Numbered from the stretch's first letter, positions 30,941-42,201 are shown. The stretch is 64,000 nucleotides of DNA from Emiliania huxleyi CCMP1516 (GCF_000372725.1 NW_005199770.1:28788-92787), one strand, 5' to 3'. The notes: a model not told the origin generated them from the letters alone. Translations and numbers: made by a program.

Positions 30941-31933
30941 CCTCTCTTTCCCCTGCGCCCGCAGGCGAGGGATGCGGCAACGGAGGCGAGGGTGAGGCGG
31001 AGGGAGGCGGCGGCGAGGGCGAGGCGGAGGGAGGCGGCGGCGAGGGCGAGGCGGAGGGCGGCGGAGGGCAGCGGAGGCGAGGGCGAGGCGCGGAGGGAGG
31101 CGGCGGCGAGGGCGACGCGGACAGCGGCAGAGGCGACAAGGAGGCGGAGGCGAGAAGGAGGCGGAGGGCGGCAGAGGCGAGGGTGGGGGAGGTGCGGGCG
31201 GGATGGGAGATGGCGGCGGCGGCGAAGAGGTGGCGACGGAGGTGGGGTGAGGGCGGTGGTGGTGACGGTGGCGGCGAAGGCGGGGAAGCGGCGACGGGGG
31301 CGGCGGCGAGGGCGGAGGCGAAGGCGGCGGTGAAGGTGGCGGAGGCGAGGGCGGAGGCGGTGACGGCGGAGGGGACGGTGTGAATGGCTGGCGCGGCTGG
31401 CTGCGGCTCTCCGACGGCCGGCCTCGCCTCTGAGCAGCCACGAGGGCGGGACATCGATTCCGTCAAAAGGCGGGGGAAGAATATCCCGAGAGCTCCACCG
31501 GGATGAAGTATCCCGAGATCGCCACCGGGATGATTTCATGTCCGAGCGGTGTCGGGGTGGCTCACGAGTCACTCACACAGTCGGACGCGAGGACCGCCGG
31601 CTCGGAATAATTTTCCGGTGCCCCGGTCGGCTTGCAGGCGTGAGAGACGGAGGACGAGGCTCTCACCGCAGTGTTTTCCGTGCCGTGAACAGAGCACCCC
31701 GAAAATCGGACCGGAAAATACTCCGGATGCGCGGGCCCAACGCAGGCATGTGTGAGTCGTGTCGGGCGGCCTCCGAGCGCTCGCGCGCCTCCGTCTAACG
31801 GTGCGCTGCTCGTCTGACAGCGAGGTCGCGTTTTCACACCCAAAGGAAAGACACTAGTGAGGCGGGGGGGTCGCCCCGGTGCCCCCCGCGCGCTGGCCGT
31901 GCCAACGGGTCCGCTGGGGTCCGCTGGGCCGCC
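30941..31933. other. Low-complexity and intergenic region after the hAT element
   Basis: 30980-31380 is a GGCGGAGGGAGGCGGCGGCGA-type purine-rich low-complexity tract. 31475-31535 holds two copies of a TATCCCGAGA ... CACCGGGATGA unit. No protein-like frame on either strand. Confidence 0.6.
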
Positions 31934-32525
31934 TCAGACCGCCGAAACTGTTTTTCCCTGCATCCTGGAACGGCTGACCGAGAATTGGCTGAGCTGCGCC
32001 ACACGGCCCCACAGACACAGAGACGCACGATCCCCGCAGCTCATGGTGGCGTCTGCACGGCTTGAGAGTACGCAGTCTCCCGGCTGGTAGGTTCCGCTTC
32101 CACCGTGAGCGACGCCAAACTCGAAGCCCACGCATGCTGGTTCCCCTGTCCATTCGACGCAGCGATCCTCGCATTGGGCCGTGGTCAGCGACAAGTTTAG
32201 GTATTTCTTCAGGTTGTAGCCCTTTACGCATCCTGGAGAGAGGACACTCCAACTCGACGATGGCGACAGCGACGGCGGCGAGGGCGGCGACGGCGACGCG
32301 GCCGCGTTGCCGATGACCAACGCAACGGAAGCCACGCGGACGATGCCGGGGGTCCGTGTGAGCGAGACCGCCATCCCGAGCAGCACAGTAACTCCCACGC
32401 TGAGGCCCGTCTCGACCAGCTGCCCAGCAGCGTAGTCGGCACCGATCGTGGCGGCGCCGGTGGCTTCGCTAGCGGAGGGGAGCTCGGCGCCCGGCGCGGC
32501 GCCGCAAGTAACGGCTGTGTGTGAG
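31934..32525 (-). CDS. Membrane-anchored PAN/WSC-like cysteine-rich protein (5' unresolved)
   Basis: The minus-strand frame, open from beyond 32525 to TGA at 31934, reads GADYAAGQLVETGLSVGVTV with a hydrophobic helix (VGVTVLLGMAVSL), a second one (VASVALVIGNAAA), a PSPPSPPSLSPSSS hinge, and then SPGCVKGYNLKKYLNLSLTT, QCEDRCVEWTGEPACVGFEF, GDCVLSSRADATMSC. The spacing of six cysteines around C..GF and GDC.L is that of small PAN/apple- or WSC-like lectin domains common in algae. The helix before the domain suggests a type II membrane or secreted protein. Start codon not identified. Confidence 0.5.
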
Positions 32526-32954
32526 GCAGCGGCGCCGAGCCACAGGCGAGGAACGGCGCCCCTGCTTAGTTAGGTTAGGTGGGAAGGTGAACAACAGGCC
32601 CGGCTTTTCCTTGCTCCGGAAGAAGAAAAGAATTTTCCAACTAAGCTCCCTCGCACGCCACTGGGCACGGGACTGGCGCGCACTGGCCTTAACACAGGTA
32701 CACGACGGGAGCCGTATAAACGCGTCCTGGGATGGGGACGCGTCCTGGACAGGCCCGCCCCCCACGTCTCAGTCCAAGCAGCTGCACGACAGCCCTCTTC
32801 GCTCTCGCTCCGATGCCCACCCTCTCGAACGCGCTGACGCGCTCCCCGGCTTACGGCCCGCACGTGCCTGCGGGCCCCGCCCGCTTCGCGGCGAGCCCCG
32901 CCAGTCCGTGCGAAAAGCGAGGCGGCGTGGGGGGAGCCCGCTCACGCAAGCCCT

Positions 32955-35900
32955 GAGGCGCGAGCCCGCGCCGCGGCACCCGCAGCCGCGCCGCCGAGCC
33001 CCGAGGCAGCCGCCCGCCCGCTCGAGCTCCTGCTCACCGCGACGGGCGGGGGCCGCGACCTCGCCGACTTCTCCAACCGCGTCTGGCGCCACCTGCACCA
33101 GCGCCGCAACCTGCCGCCCGACAACCCGCAGCTCCGGAGCTACCAGAGGAACCTGCCCACCCTGGTCGCGGAGCGGGCGCGGCACGTCCTCGCGCTCGTC
33201 GCCGCCGCGCAGGCCGAGGGCACTGACGACGGCGCCCCCCACCTCGCCAGCGACGCGTGGCTCGCCGCCCGCCGCTGCTTTGCCTTTCTCGCGCCCGGGG
33301 CGGGCAAAAGCCTCTCCATCGCCCTCGCGATCGTCCTCTTCCCGCACGCGGCGGCGCCGCCGCCGGGGTGCGGTGTGCCCCCGACGGCGGCGCGGCACCT
33401 TATCGTCTTCCCCTTCTGCACCAACATCAACGAGCTCCTCGACGAGGGCCTCCGCCTCGAGGAGAGGCCCTGCCGCGAGTGCCGCGCCGCAGCGCAGCAG
33501 GCCGACCCCGCCTGCTGCGACGCGTGCCGCAACGAGCTGCACCGCGCCGCGGAGGCGTCGTCGCTCTGCTCGCGGCTCGGCCTCCGCCGCAGCCACGTGA
33601 TCGAGCTCGCGCGCCACGTCTACGTCCTCCCTGACCGCTTCAACCCGCGCGAGAACCTGCGCCACCAGCGCGACTTTGAGCAGGCGTGGATCGTGCTCGC
33701 GACGCAAGACAAAGTGGCGCGCGCGTGCGAGGCGGGGCACATCGGGCCGGCCGACGTCCGCGCGCTCTGGGCCGACGAGGGCGACTACGGCAACAACCCC
33801 GACGAGCGGCGCGGCAGCTTCAGCTGGGACATCATCCAGCGCACGCTCTGGACCTCGTGGGTCAACCTCTTCTCGGGCACCTGCGCCGAGTGGATGCGCG
33901 ACCTGCCCGAGCTGGCGCGGAGCACCGTCCTCCCGCCCCCCTCTCCTCTCCCCCCCCCCTCTCACCGCCCCCCCTCCCCCGCCGCAGGTCCGCTTCACGT
34001 ACGGCGACCTGTACCGCTCCTACGACGCCTGCCAGCTCACCGTCACGACGCTCTGCGCGCACGGGCTCGTGGTGGGCGGGCGCCGCATCGGGGACGAGCC
34101 GCTCACGGAGGAGGACGTGGACGTGATCCGCACCGACCGGCGCGCGCAGCAGCAGCACCTCCAGGCACGCCCCGCTACCCCCTCCTTTCCTGGCCCTCTC
34201 CCTTCCCTCCCTTCCCCTTTTCGCCCCCTCCTTCCCGCCCTTTTTCGCCCCCCCCCCTCCCGACCCCCCCCCCCTTCCGGCTCCCCGCTGGCAGGTCTTC
34301 TGCCGCAAACTCCTCAACCAGCACGACGAGTGGCGCATCCCCACGCAGGGCGTCCTCTTCAACGCCAGCAACTCGGGCGGCGAGGAGGTCTGGCGCCAGC
34401 TCTGCGGCATCGCGGCGCGGCTGCCTCCGTCGCCAGTCACCGGCCGGCCGCTGCGCGTCGCGATCGCGTACACGCGCCTCTCACGCGCCGAGGACACGGC
34501 GCCCTTCCGCAACACGGAGCGCGTCATCGCCGCCTCCAAAGCGCTCGAGTACGACATCATCGTGCTGTGCGCTGCCCCTCCCCACCCCCGCCCCCACTGG
34601 CGCCGCCATCGCCACTCGCTCACCCCCCCCTCTCCTCTTCCGCAGGTCCAACATCGGCTGCCGCGGCCTCAACAACTCGATGATCATGGTGGGGCTCAAC
34701 ATGTACCCGCACAACACCAGCGTCGCCTCGCGCAACGAGCAGTGGCAGCGCGTCAACCGGCTCATCCGGCCGATCCGGCTCGACCCGCGGCTCGTCGAGC
34801 TGGTCGAGCGACTCTACGGCCGAGAGGTGGCCGCCGCGCTGCGCCAGTGCGCCCGCCCCGCGCCCGCGCCCCCCGCCCTCGCGCCCGCGCCGCGCTGACC
34901 GCTCCTCCTCCCTCTTTCAAAGGTTCGTGCTGCACCACCGGCTGCACCGCCTCCACCAGCGCGCCGACCTGCTCGAGATCGACGCCAACTTCGCGGCCAA
35001 CAACGCCAACCTGCGGCAGTGCATCGCCGAGCAGGGCGCCGAGGCGGCAGTCACGCTCTCCAGCGAGCGGCTGGTCGACCTGCTGCCCGCCGACGGCGAG
35101 GGCGAGGAGGGCGAGGGCTCGCTCGACGGCAGCAGCGTCCTTAGCGAGGAGAGCGGCGGGGAGGAGAGCGAGGAGAGCGGCGAGGAGAGCGAGGAGGAGG
35201 GGGAGGAGGCGGCGGCGCTGCGGCGGGAGGAGGAGGAGCGGCGGCGGCGGCAGGAGGAGGAGCAGCAGCTTGCGGCGGTGGCGCGCGAGCGGGAGCGGCG
35301 GGAGCGCGCGGCGCGCGCGAGAGAGGCGCGCCAGCAGGCGCAGATCCGGCGCGACGGGCAGATGTGGTCCCGCTTCCGGGCGTGGCCGCGGCGGTCGCGG
35401 AAAACGGTGACGCTTGACACGCTGGTCGGCTCGATCCTCAACGCGATGGACATCTCCATCCACGAGCGGCGGCGGGTCGCGACCCTCTTCCAGCGCGCCC
35501 TCGCCGCGGGCCCCGCCGTGCTGAGCGAGGCCGGCCTCGGCGGGGGCGGCCCCCTCCTCGCCCCCGGCCGGTCCCTCCTCCGCCTCCACGAGCGGGTTGC
35601 CGAGGTGCGCAGCGAGCCCGCCCCGATCTGTGCCGTCTGCCGCGAGCCGCCGCAGCCCGGCTCGGCCTGCATCCTGTGCTGCTGCTACGGCGTCATGTGC
35701 GTTGCGTGCCTTGACCGCTGCCCGACCTGCCCGCTCTGCCGCTGCCGCCGTTGCTCCGCCGCCCTCGTCCCGCCAGTCGACGTCCCCTCGCCCCTCCTCG
35801 CCAGCCTGCTGGAGCGGCCGCTGCAGCGGCTTCACGCAAGAGGCTTCACGAAAGAGGTTCTCCTCTCGCAGTCGCCGCGCCTCTTCCAGGAGCTGCAGTT

Positions 35901-37073
35901 CATGGTCCGGCGCTGGGAGCAAGCGCTGCCGCCACCTCCACTAGACCTCGTCCCGCCCCTCGACACGCCGCCGCCTGCACCGCCACTAGACCCAGTTCTG
36001 GCGCCGCTTCCGGCACCGCCGCCGGTCGACGCCCCCTCGCCTCTCCTCGCCGGCTTGCTGGAGCGGCTGCGCCACGCCGCGACCGTCAGCCGCACTTACT
36101 CGTGCGTGTTTGTGCCGTTTGCGCACGCGCTGCTGCAGGACGGCGAGATGGCGGCAGAGGCGGCGGCGTGGGCGCGCACGACCCTGCGTGGGCGGCTCTG
36201 CTCGGGCGGTACCGCGAGTTCTTCGAGGCGTCGCCGCGCCTCGCGCCGCTGCTCCAGCCTTACGCCGTCCGCGACACCAATTTGGCGGCGCTGCCCTGCT
36301 GGCCGTACATCGAGCCGGCGCCCGAGCAGGAGGACCCGGCGCTGCGCGGGCGGCAGGACGAGCCGTGGCCGCTGCAGAGCCCGGGGCGGGGCTTCACGCA
36401 GGAGGGCCTCCTCTCGCAGTCGCCGCGCCTCTTCCAGGAGCTGCAGTTCATGGTCCGGCGCTGGGAGCAAGCGTTGCCGCCGCCGCCGCCGCCCGACCCA
36501 ACGCCAGTCACGCCGCCTCCGCCGCCGGCGCCAGACTCACCTCCTCCGGCGCCGCGGCGGCCGCCGCTGCCGGCGTCGGCGCTGCGCGGCGCGTCGCTCG
36601 ACGCCTTCGTGCAGGTGGTGGGCGAGGGCCTAGGCGGGCGGCTCTGGGCCCCCGTCGACCACAGCCTCACTGTGTCTGGCCGGCTGCCGCCTCCGGGCAG
36701 GAGCATGCAGCACCTGCTGCGGGAGGCGGAGGCTGGCCCGCGGCTGCGCGCGGCGTACGAGCTCGCCGTGGCGGCGCTGGAGCGGCTCGGCCACTCGATT
36801 GACCACTCGCTGCCGGCGGTGGTCGACGAGATCGCAAGCAGCGTGCTCAGCGACGTGATGTACGACCACGCGCATCTGCGCCGCCGCCCCGAGCTGCGCG
36901 AGCACATGCTCAGGGGCACGGAGCGGGAGGTGCGGGCGCGGCTGGCGGGGCTGATCAACGCGATGCACAGCGGCGGCCTGCCGACCACGCACCGCCGCAT
37001 CCGCTTCGACGCGGCGGCGCACGGCGGCGGCGGCGGCGGGCGGGCGGCGGTGGTGCTGCGGCTGCTTGTCTGA
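32955..37073 (+). CDS. SF2 helicase-like ATPase with RING-like region, multi-exon
   Basis: Exons: up to 33926; 33988-34164; 34295-34566; 34646-34846; 34923 onward, to a TGA at 37073. Intron 34165-34294 is GC-AG, the other three GT-AG, and phases fit. The start is unresolved. Motifs: QLRSYQRNLPTLV (Q-motif-like), FLAPGAGKSLSIALA (Walker A, 33291-33311), ALWADEGDYGNN (motif II, ADEGD), VNLFSGTCAEW (motif III-like), NIGCRGLNNSMIMVGLNMY and NEQWQRVNRLIRPI (motifs V and VI). Then an acidic Ser/Glu tract, a long basic helix and CAVCREPPQPGS...CVACLDRCPTCPLC, a RING-like cysteine cluster lacking the usual His. A helicase joined to a RING recalls Rad5/HLTF, but the order and motifs differ. Near 36170-36190 the coding frame changes, so one more intron or a frameshift exists. 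Confidence 0.65.
35841..36482. repeat. 90-nt coding block duplicated within the helicase gene
   Basis: 35841-35932 and 36391-36482 both encode GFTxExLLSQSPRLFQELQF followed by MVRRWEQALPP. DNA is nearly identical, spaced 550 bp. The surrounding proline-rich DNA (PPPLDLVPPLDTPPP and PPPPDPTPVTPP) is also similar, so a larger unit was probably duplicated. Confidence 0.85.
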
Positions 37074-37623
37074 GGGGGGCCGCTTTGATGATGCGCGTTC
37101 GGGGGGGTGGGAAGGGATCCCGACAAGGCGCGTTTGAGATCGAGCTTAGAGCTCGGTGGGAGAGAGGGGAACGTGCTCTGGCACGCTCTCGCGTCGGCGT
37201 TCGCGGCTGCAAGCTCGCCTTCTTGCCGGCGAGCCGTGTCGCGGTGACCTAGGCGGTGACGGTCGCAGAGAACGCAAGCGCGCGGAGTTCTATGTATAGA
37301 GCCGTAGGTACTGTTGACGTAGTGTGCGATGTGGGGAGCTCGAAATCGTCCTGTCGCGCTCGCTCAAGTGCTCATGAGTGTGGCCAGTGAGGAGGCGTGA
37401 GAGACTAAGAACCTAATGATTGAATACAGCAAGGAAGCCCCACGGCCTTCTACGCCAGATGCCGTGGCACTTTTTGAACTTCAACAGATACCAGAGTGCA
37501 GAGAGCCGCAAGCGCATCGCTCATTCCGTTTCTCCGTTTGCGTTTCTACTTCTTCAACCCCCCCCCCACACACACACACAACACACACCTCAACTCGTCA
37601 CTGTCAGCATCCTCCGGCTCGTC
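37074..37623. other. Intergenic region between convergent helicase and MFS genes
   Basis: Holds a (CA)n run at 37567-37589 after poly-C. No gene seen; presumably the two 3' untranslated regions. Confidence 0.5.
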
Positions 37624-40600
37624 TCAGCTTCCGCCGCCTCTCCTGCTGCCTCCGGCTCCGCCGCTCCCGGCAGCAAGATCGCCGCTGCCACTGCCGCCGC
37701 CACCGCCCGCGTCACGCGCGGCCGGAGGCTGCGGTGGCGGGTCCCAGACGTGCGAGGGCGAGGCGAGCACGAGGGCGGTGGCGGAGAGCGAGACGGCGGT
37801 CGCAAAGAGGAAGGGGAGGGCGGGCACTCCCACCGAGCAGCCGAGGCCGAAGAGGTAGCCGTATAGCGTCGGGCCGACCACCTGGCCGGCGGGCGGGGCG
37901 CGGGGCGTGGGGCACGCCACCCCTGAGGGTCACCGCCGAGGCGGGCACGGAAAGGGAAGGTGACGCGGCGGCGGCGGCGGGGAGGGGGGGGGGAGGGGGG
38001 AGGGGGGGAGGGGGATAGGGGGGATCGTGGTGCCGCCGCCGCTGGTGCGGTGGTGTGTCGGTACCTTGAGCAGCGAACGCAAGTTCTGGTGGTCGCCCGC
38101 GAGCGAGCCCTGCCCGAACCCGGCCGCGGCACCCGCCGTGGTCAGCCGTGCAGTCACCGCCATCCCCTGCGTCCGCCCGACCTACGAGCAAGTCAACCCT
38201 CCGTGTTCTAGACTGTGATGTGTCAGACCCCTCGGCCCGGCCGACCTACAGCAAGCGCGCAGCCGGCGGTGCAGCGGGGAGAGTGGCCACCCGCCGAGCC
38301 GCTCGGAGCTCGCGAGGACCCAGTTGACGGGCAGGGCCGCGAAGGCGACGCGAGTCGAGCCGAGAGCGAGCGCCTAGCTCACCAGCGGCGCGCGGCGTGA
38401 GGAGACGCCGGCCCGGCTCCCGCTCGCTCCTCCGGCGGCGGTGAAGAGAGCGCCAAGTCGGTAGCGGCGCAGGAGGCGGTGGCGAGCAGCGTGTGTCCTC
38501 GCGCGCCTAGCCCCGCCACCCCCGCACGCCTTAGGCCTTCGGACCGCGCGCCGGGAGGCCGGCTGCGGCGTCGCTTCGCCGAATCTGCGCACGGAGCGGC
38601 GGGCGAGAAGTGCGACGGCGGTGTGGCCGAAGCCGGAGAGGGAACCGAAGAGGCCGCACCTGCGCCGGTCGACCTCGGGTGATCTCGGGTGATCTAGGGT
38701 GGACTAGGGCGGTGCGCACGGCAGGGGAGGAGAGGCTGGGAGGAGAGGCTGGGAGGAGAGGCGGGGAGGAGAGGCTGGGAGGAGAGGCTGGGAGGGGGGA
38801 GGGGAGGAGGGGAGGGGAGGAGGGGGGGAGAGGAGGGGAGGGGAGGAGGGGGGGAGAGGAGGGGAGGAGGGGAGGGGAGCCGACGAGGCGATGCGCACGT
38901 CTCAACGCCCCAGCCTCGCAGCTCGCGGGCAAAGACCTATCAATTTCATTCGTCAATGAATTCAATCCAGCCCCGCAGCGCGCGGGCAAAGACCTGCGAC
39001 GTGTCCGAGGACTTGATGAATGAATGAATGGACCGATGGCGGGCAGATGTCTGCGACGTGTCTCGGGACGCGTGCGTTGAGCTGCAGAGCGAGGGGTGGA
39101 CTAGAGGCTCGATGTATATTACCTGCCACGTGTCTCCCATCGCCATCGAGGTGGTGTGCAGGGCGGAGACGGAGGCGAGGCTGCGCAGCGCCACGCCGTT
39201 GCGGAAGAGGCGCACGAAGCCGAAGCCTGGAGAGGCGGACTGGTGTGTCTCGGGCGATCTCGGGCGATCTCGGGCGATCTCGGGCGATATCGGGCGATCT
39301 CGGGCGATCTCTCGGTCGAATCTCAGGGCGACACAAACCCACAAACAACCCACAACCCACCCGCAAACCACCCGCAAACCACCCGCAAACGGCCAGCGGG
39401 GCGGGCGGGGCGGGCGCCTGGAGGGCGGAGCGCCAGCGGCGATCGCGCGCCGGCCGGGTGGGTCTCGTTCGCGGAGCCAGCGACGAGCGGGACGAGGAGG
39501 GCGAGGAGGGAGGCAGAGGCGAGGCAGGGGAGGCGGAGGGAGCGGGAGAGCAGCCGTCCGCCGAGCAGCATCCCCACCGAGTAGGCGGCGCCGGCCTACT
39601 TGAGATCTGGTGAGATCTGGTGAGATCTGGGGAGATCATCCCCACCGAGTAGGCGGCGCCGGCCTACTTGTGCACCGGCGGAGGCCGTGCCGAGGGCGCC
39701 CCTCACGGCCCTCGGCCTCGAGATCTGGGGAGATCTGGGGGAGGTCTGGGGGAGAACTGGGGGAGATCTGGGGAGATCTGGGGAGATCTTCCGCATCTGG
39801 GGGCGGGGCTCGCCGAGGCGGAGACGAGGCCGAGCTTGCCGGTGAGTGCGGCGGGGTCGTCGCGGTGTGTGTCTGCGATTGAGGCGCGCAGCGCGACGGA
39901 GAAGGTCGAGGTGAGGAGGAGGGAGAGGAGCTTGACGATCACCTGGGGAGATATGGGGGAGATCTAGGTCGAGGTGAGGAGGAGGGAGAGGAGCTTGACG
40001 ATCCCCTGCTCACGGGACGCCGCCCCTGCGAGCCGCCGCCTCGAGAGGAGGGTGAGAGAGCCTTCCCCGCCCGGGCTGCTGCCCCGCGCCAGCCGCCCAT
40101 CTCTCCCCCATCTCTCCCCCATCTCTCCCGAGGCCAGCCGCGCACCAGCACGCGAATCGTCGGGCGCGAGACGGCCACACCTCGGCAGAGGAGGGCGAGG
40201 GCGGGCGCGCCAACGAGGAGCGGCTTGCGGCCGATCGTGTCCGACAGCCGGCCGAGCTGCGGCGTCACCTAATACCGACGCCGAGCCGCTGCCGAGGCGC
40301 GCCTGAGGCGTCGGCTCCGCACGTCTGCGGCCGCTTGTGACCAGGATGTCGAGCAGCGCGGCGCTCGAGGAGATGCGGCCAAGGGCGGCGGCGGTGGCGA
40401 CGCGATCCTGCCCAAGGTGCGCGTACAGCGCGCTCGGCACCGCCTGCGGAAACGTCAGAAAGAAGCGTCATGGACGCGTCCCGTGTTCACGCCTGAGCAG
40501 CCTCCGCCTGCCTGCGTGAGCAGAGCGTTGGACAGCATCTGTACGAAGACGACGAGCGCGATGAGCCAGCCGTCGCCGTCCGCCAGCCGTGCTAACAGGC

Positions 40601-40808
40601 CATCGCGCCTCGCAGAGGGCGGCGGAGGCGGCGGCAACGCAGCCGTCACCGCCGGCACCCGACGGCGCACCTCTCCAGCGCACCCGCTGGTGGCAACGCG
40701 AAGGGCTGCATCTGTCGTTGGCGGGGACCGCAGCGGACTCGGGCTGGGTAGCAGTGCCGATGCCGCCGCCGCAGCGCCCAACAACAGGCCGGCACGCTTC
40801 GATCTCAT
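37624..40808 (-). CDS. Major facilitator superfamily transporter, about ten exons
   Basis: Firm exons: 40808-40512, 40443-40342, 40268-40146, 39942-39814, 39595-39418, 39226-39123 and one starting 38936; further pieces near 38668, 38165 and 37930-37624. Splicing gives TM1 (GWLIALVVFVQMLSNALLTQ), then VTPQLGRLSDTIGRKPLLVG, the MFS motif A loop (GRLSDxxGRKPLL), IVKLLSLLLTSTFSVAL, SASAGAAYSVGMLLGGRLL (motif C region), RNGVALRSLASVSALHTTSM, LFGSLSGFGHTAVALLARRS and finally GQVVGPTLYGYLFGLGCSVG. The N-terminus (MRSKRAGLLLGAAAAASALL) may be a signal or plastid-targeting peptide. Substrate unknown; DHA1-like by motif A. Introns mix GC-AG (1, 4, 5) and GT-AG. Three introns carry a second copy of the following splice acceptor. 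Confidence 0.75.
38911..38995. repeat. Duplicated acceptor/exon start in MFS intron 6
   Basis: 38911-38938 and 38968-38995 match at 26 of 28 positions, period 57. Minus strand: both read AG|GTCTTTGCCCGCG. The downstream copy continues as coding (VFARELRGW); the upstream copy soon meets a stop. Confidence 0.9.
39569..39669. repeat. Duplicated acceptor/exon start in MFS intron 4
   Basis: 39569-39601 and 39637-39669 are identical over 33 nt, period 68. Minus strand: AAGTAG|GCCGGCGCCGCC (AGAAYSVGM). Between them lie GAGATCTGG repeats. Confidence 0.95.
39602..39795. repeat. GAGATCTGGGG minisatellite in MFS intron 4
   Basis: Repeated GAGATCTGG(G/T) units. Related GGGCGATCTC units fill 39250-39315 and GATCTCGGGTG units lie at 38680-38700 and 44470-44600, so one minisatellite family recurs across the region. 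Confidence 0.85.
39903..40003. repeat. Duplicated acceptor/exon start in MFS intron 3
   Basis: 39903-39940 and 39966-40003 are identical over 38 nt, period 63. Minus strand: IVKLLSLLLTST in both; only the downstream copy continues into FSVALRAS, the upstream one stops at once. Confidence 0.95.
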
Positions 40809-40984
40809 ATGGGCGCGAACGGAGCAGAGGGTTCGAGCTTCTTGCCGTCCCCGGTGAAGGTCGGTCTACCGCGTTACATACATACATACCGCGTTGGTGT
40901 CCACTCCGAGCTGTTCTTCGCCTTTCTATCTACAATCAATCAGGCCAACTGGGAAGCCCGATCTTTCACCGACAGGGTCCCGTT

Positions 40985-41075
40985 TACAGGGAAAAGAAAG
41001 AAAGAAAACGGACAACCCAAGGGAGGAATGGGAGGACAGCACGCCGCCAGGGATTTCAAGGAGAGGAGTGTGGTG
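40985..41075. repeat. Dispersed repeat, copy 2 (inverted relative to 13565-13645)
   Basis: GAAAGAAAGAAAACGGACAA, CCCAAGGGAGG and GGACAGCACGCCGCC blocks match the reverse complement of copy 1. Between the MFS 5' end and the GCC2/GCC3 fragment; (CATA)n-like ACATACATACATACC at 40875 lies nearby. Confidence 0.55.
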
Positions 41076-41151
41076 CTAGCCGTCGCCCACCCTTGGGCGT
41101 CTGCCTCTTCCTATCTCTCTTCGCAGTCCGTCGCCGATTCTCGCTGCAACC

Positions 41152-42039
41152 TCATGCCACCTCGCGGTCGTCCACCCCGAAATCCGGCTGATACGTCCCG
41201 ACGTCGCAGACGGTGCACTGGTCCTGAGCAGGGTTGGCTGCGGTTCCTGCAGAGCACACGGCAGGCGCGGCGCCACCTCCCGCGCACGACGCGCCGGCGG
41301 GGCAAGCGAGGCACTCGGGGTCGCCGTCGGCGTCCGTCTCGTTGGCGTACGTGCCAGGCGAGCACTGCGCGTCCAGCTCGCGCGACGAGCCCTGAGGGCA
41401 AAACTTGCCAGCAGCGCAGCGGACGCAGGCGGCGGCGGCGGGCTGGTCCTGGTAGTAGCCCTCGGCGCACAGCTCGCACGCCTCGTTGCGGGTGCCGTTG
41501 GCGAAGCTGCCCTCGCGGCACGCCGTCTGCTCGTTGGAGCCGGTGGTGGCGAAGTGGCCCGGCGAGGCGTCGGTGCACTCGCTCGCAGCGGTGAGGTCCG
41601 TGGTGCTCGAGTAGCTGCCCGCCTCACATGGCAGCGGCGCCGCCGCGCCCTTGGCGCAGTAGTGGCCAGGGAAACAGTCGCGGCAGATTGTAGCACCCGT
41701 GCCGTTCTGATACGTCCCTCCGCCACAGCTGGCGCACTCGGAGAGTCCCACCGTGGCGGCGACGGTGCCTGGCCGGCACGGCGCGCACGCATCGCCGCCT
41801 TCCGCGCCCCGTGTTGCGCTAGCGGTGCCGACGGGGCAGGACTCGCACGCGGCGCTCGAGTTGGAGCCGTTGGCCGGGTTGAAGCTGCCCGCGGGGCAGG
41901 GCTCCCAGACCATGCTCGTGGCTGCTCCCTTCACCTCGCAGTAGCCGCCCGGCGGGCAGGGCTCGCACGACGCCTCGCCGACCGAGGAGGAGTAGCTCCC
42001 CGGGGGGCAGGGGTAGCACTCGGTGGCGCCGTCGCCAGG
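41152..42039 (-). CDS. GCC2/GCC3 cysteine-rich repeat protein, single C-terminal exon
   Basis: Exon from an acceptor (CTCTGCCAG, 42040-42048) to TGA at 41152, about 295 codons: GDGATECYPCPPGSYSSSVG, CPVGTASATRGAEGGDAC, LSECASCGGGTYQNGTGATI, CELCAEGYYQDQPAAAACVR, DPECLACPAGASCAGGG, ending VGTYQPDFGVDDREVA. Closely related in order of repeats to the 20.9-kb fragment. Upstream is only an intron with poly-C and a TG array; no 5' exon is found before the CobW gene at 42.6 kb, so this is a truncated gene or one with a distant 5' end. Confidence 0.65.
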   Translation of the reverse strand, partial: PGDGATECYPCPPGSYSSSVGEASCEPCPPGGYCEVKGAATSMVWEPCPAGSFNPANGSNSSAACESCPVGTASATRGAEGGDACAPCRPGTVAATVGLSECASCGGGTYQNGTGATICRDCFPGHYCAKGAAAPLPCEAGSYSSTTDLTAASECTDASPGHFATTGSNEQTACREGSFANGTRNEACELCAEGYYQDQPAAAACVRCAAGKFCPQGSSRELDAQCSPGTYANETDADGDPECLACPAGASCAGGGAAPAVCSAGTAANPAQDQCTVCDVGTYQPDFGVDDREVA

Positions 42040-42159
42040 CTGGCAGAGGGGGGGGGGGCAGCGAGAGGGGGGGGTGGCAAAGGGGGTATGGAAGGGGGGG
42101 GTGGGGTGGCAGACGGGTATGGAGTACTGCACACTTTGGGGAGGGGGCCAGGTGGTGTG

Positions 42160-42201
42160 GGTGCCTGTGTGTGTGTGTGTTGTGCGTGCGTGCGTGCGTG
42201 C

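Noticed and set aside
30898-31572. Gly/Glu- and Pro-rich frames on both strands
   Set aside because: Products of a GGCGGAGG repeat tract, not a gene.
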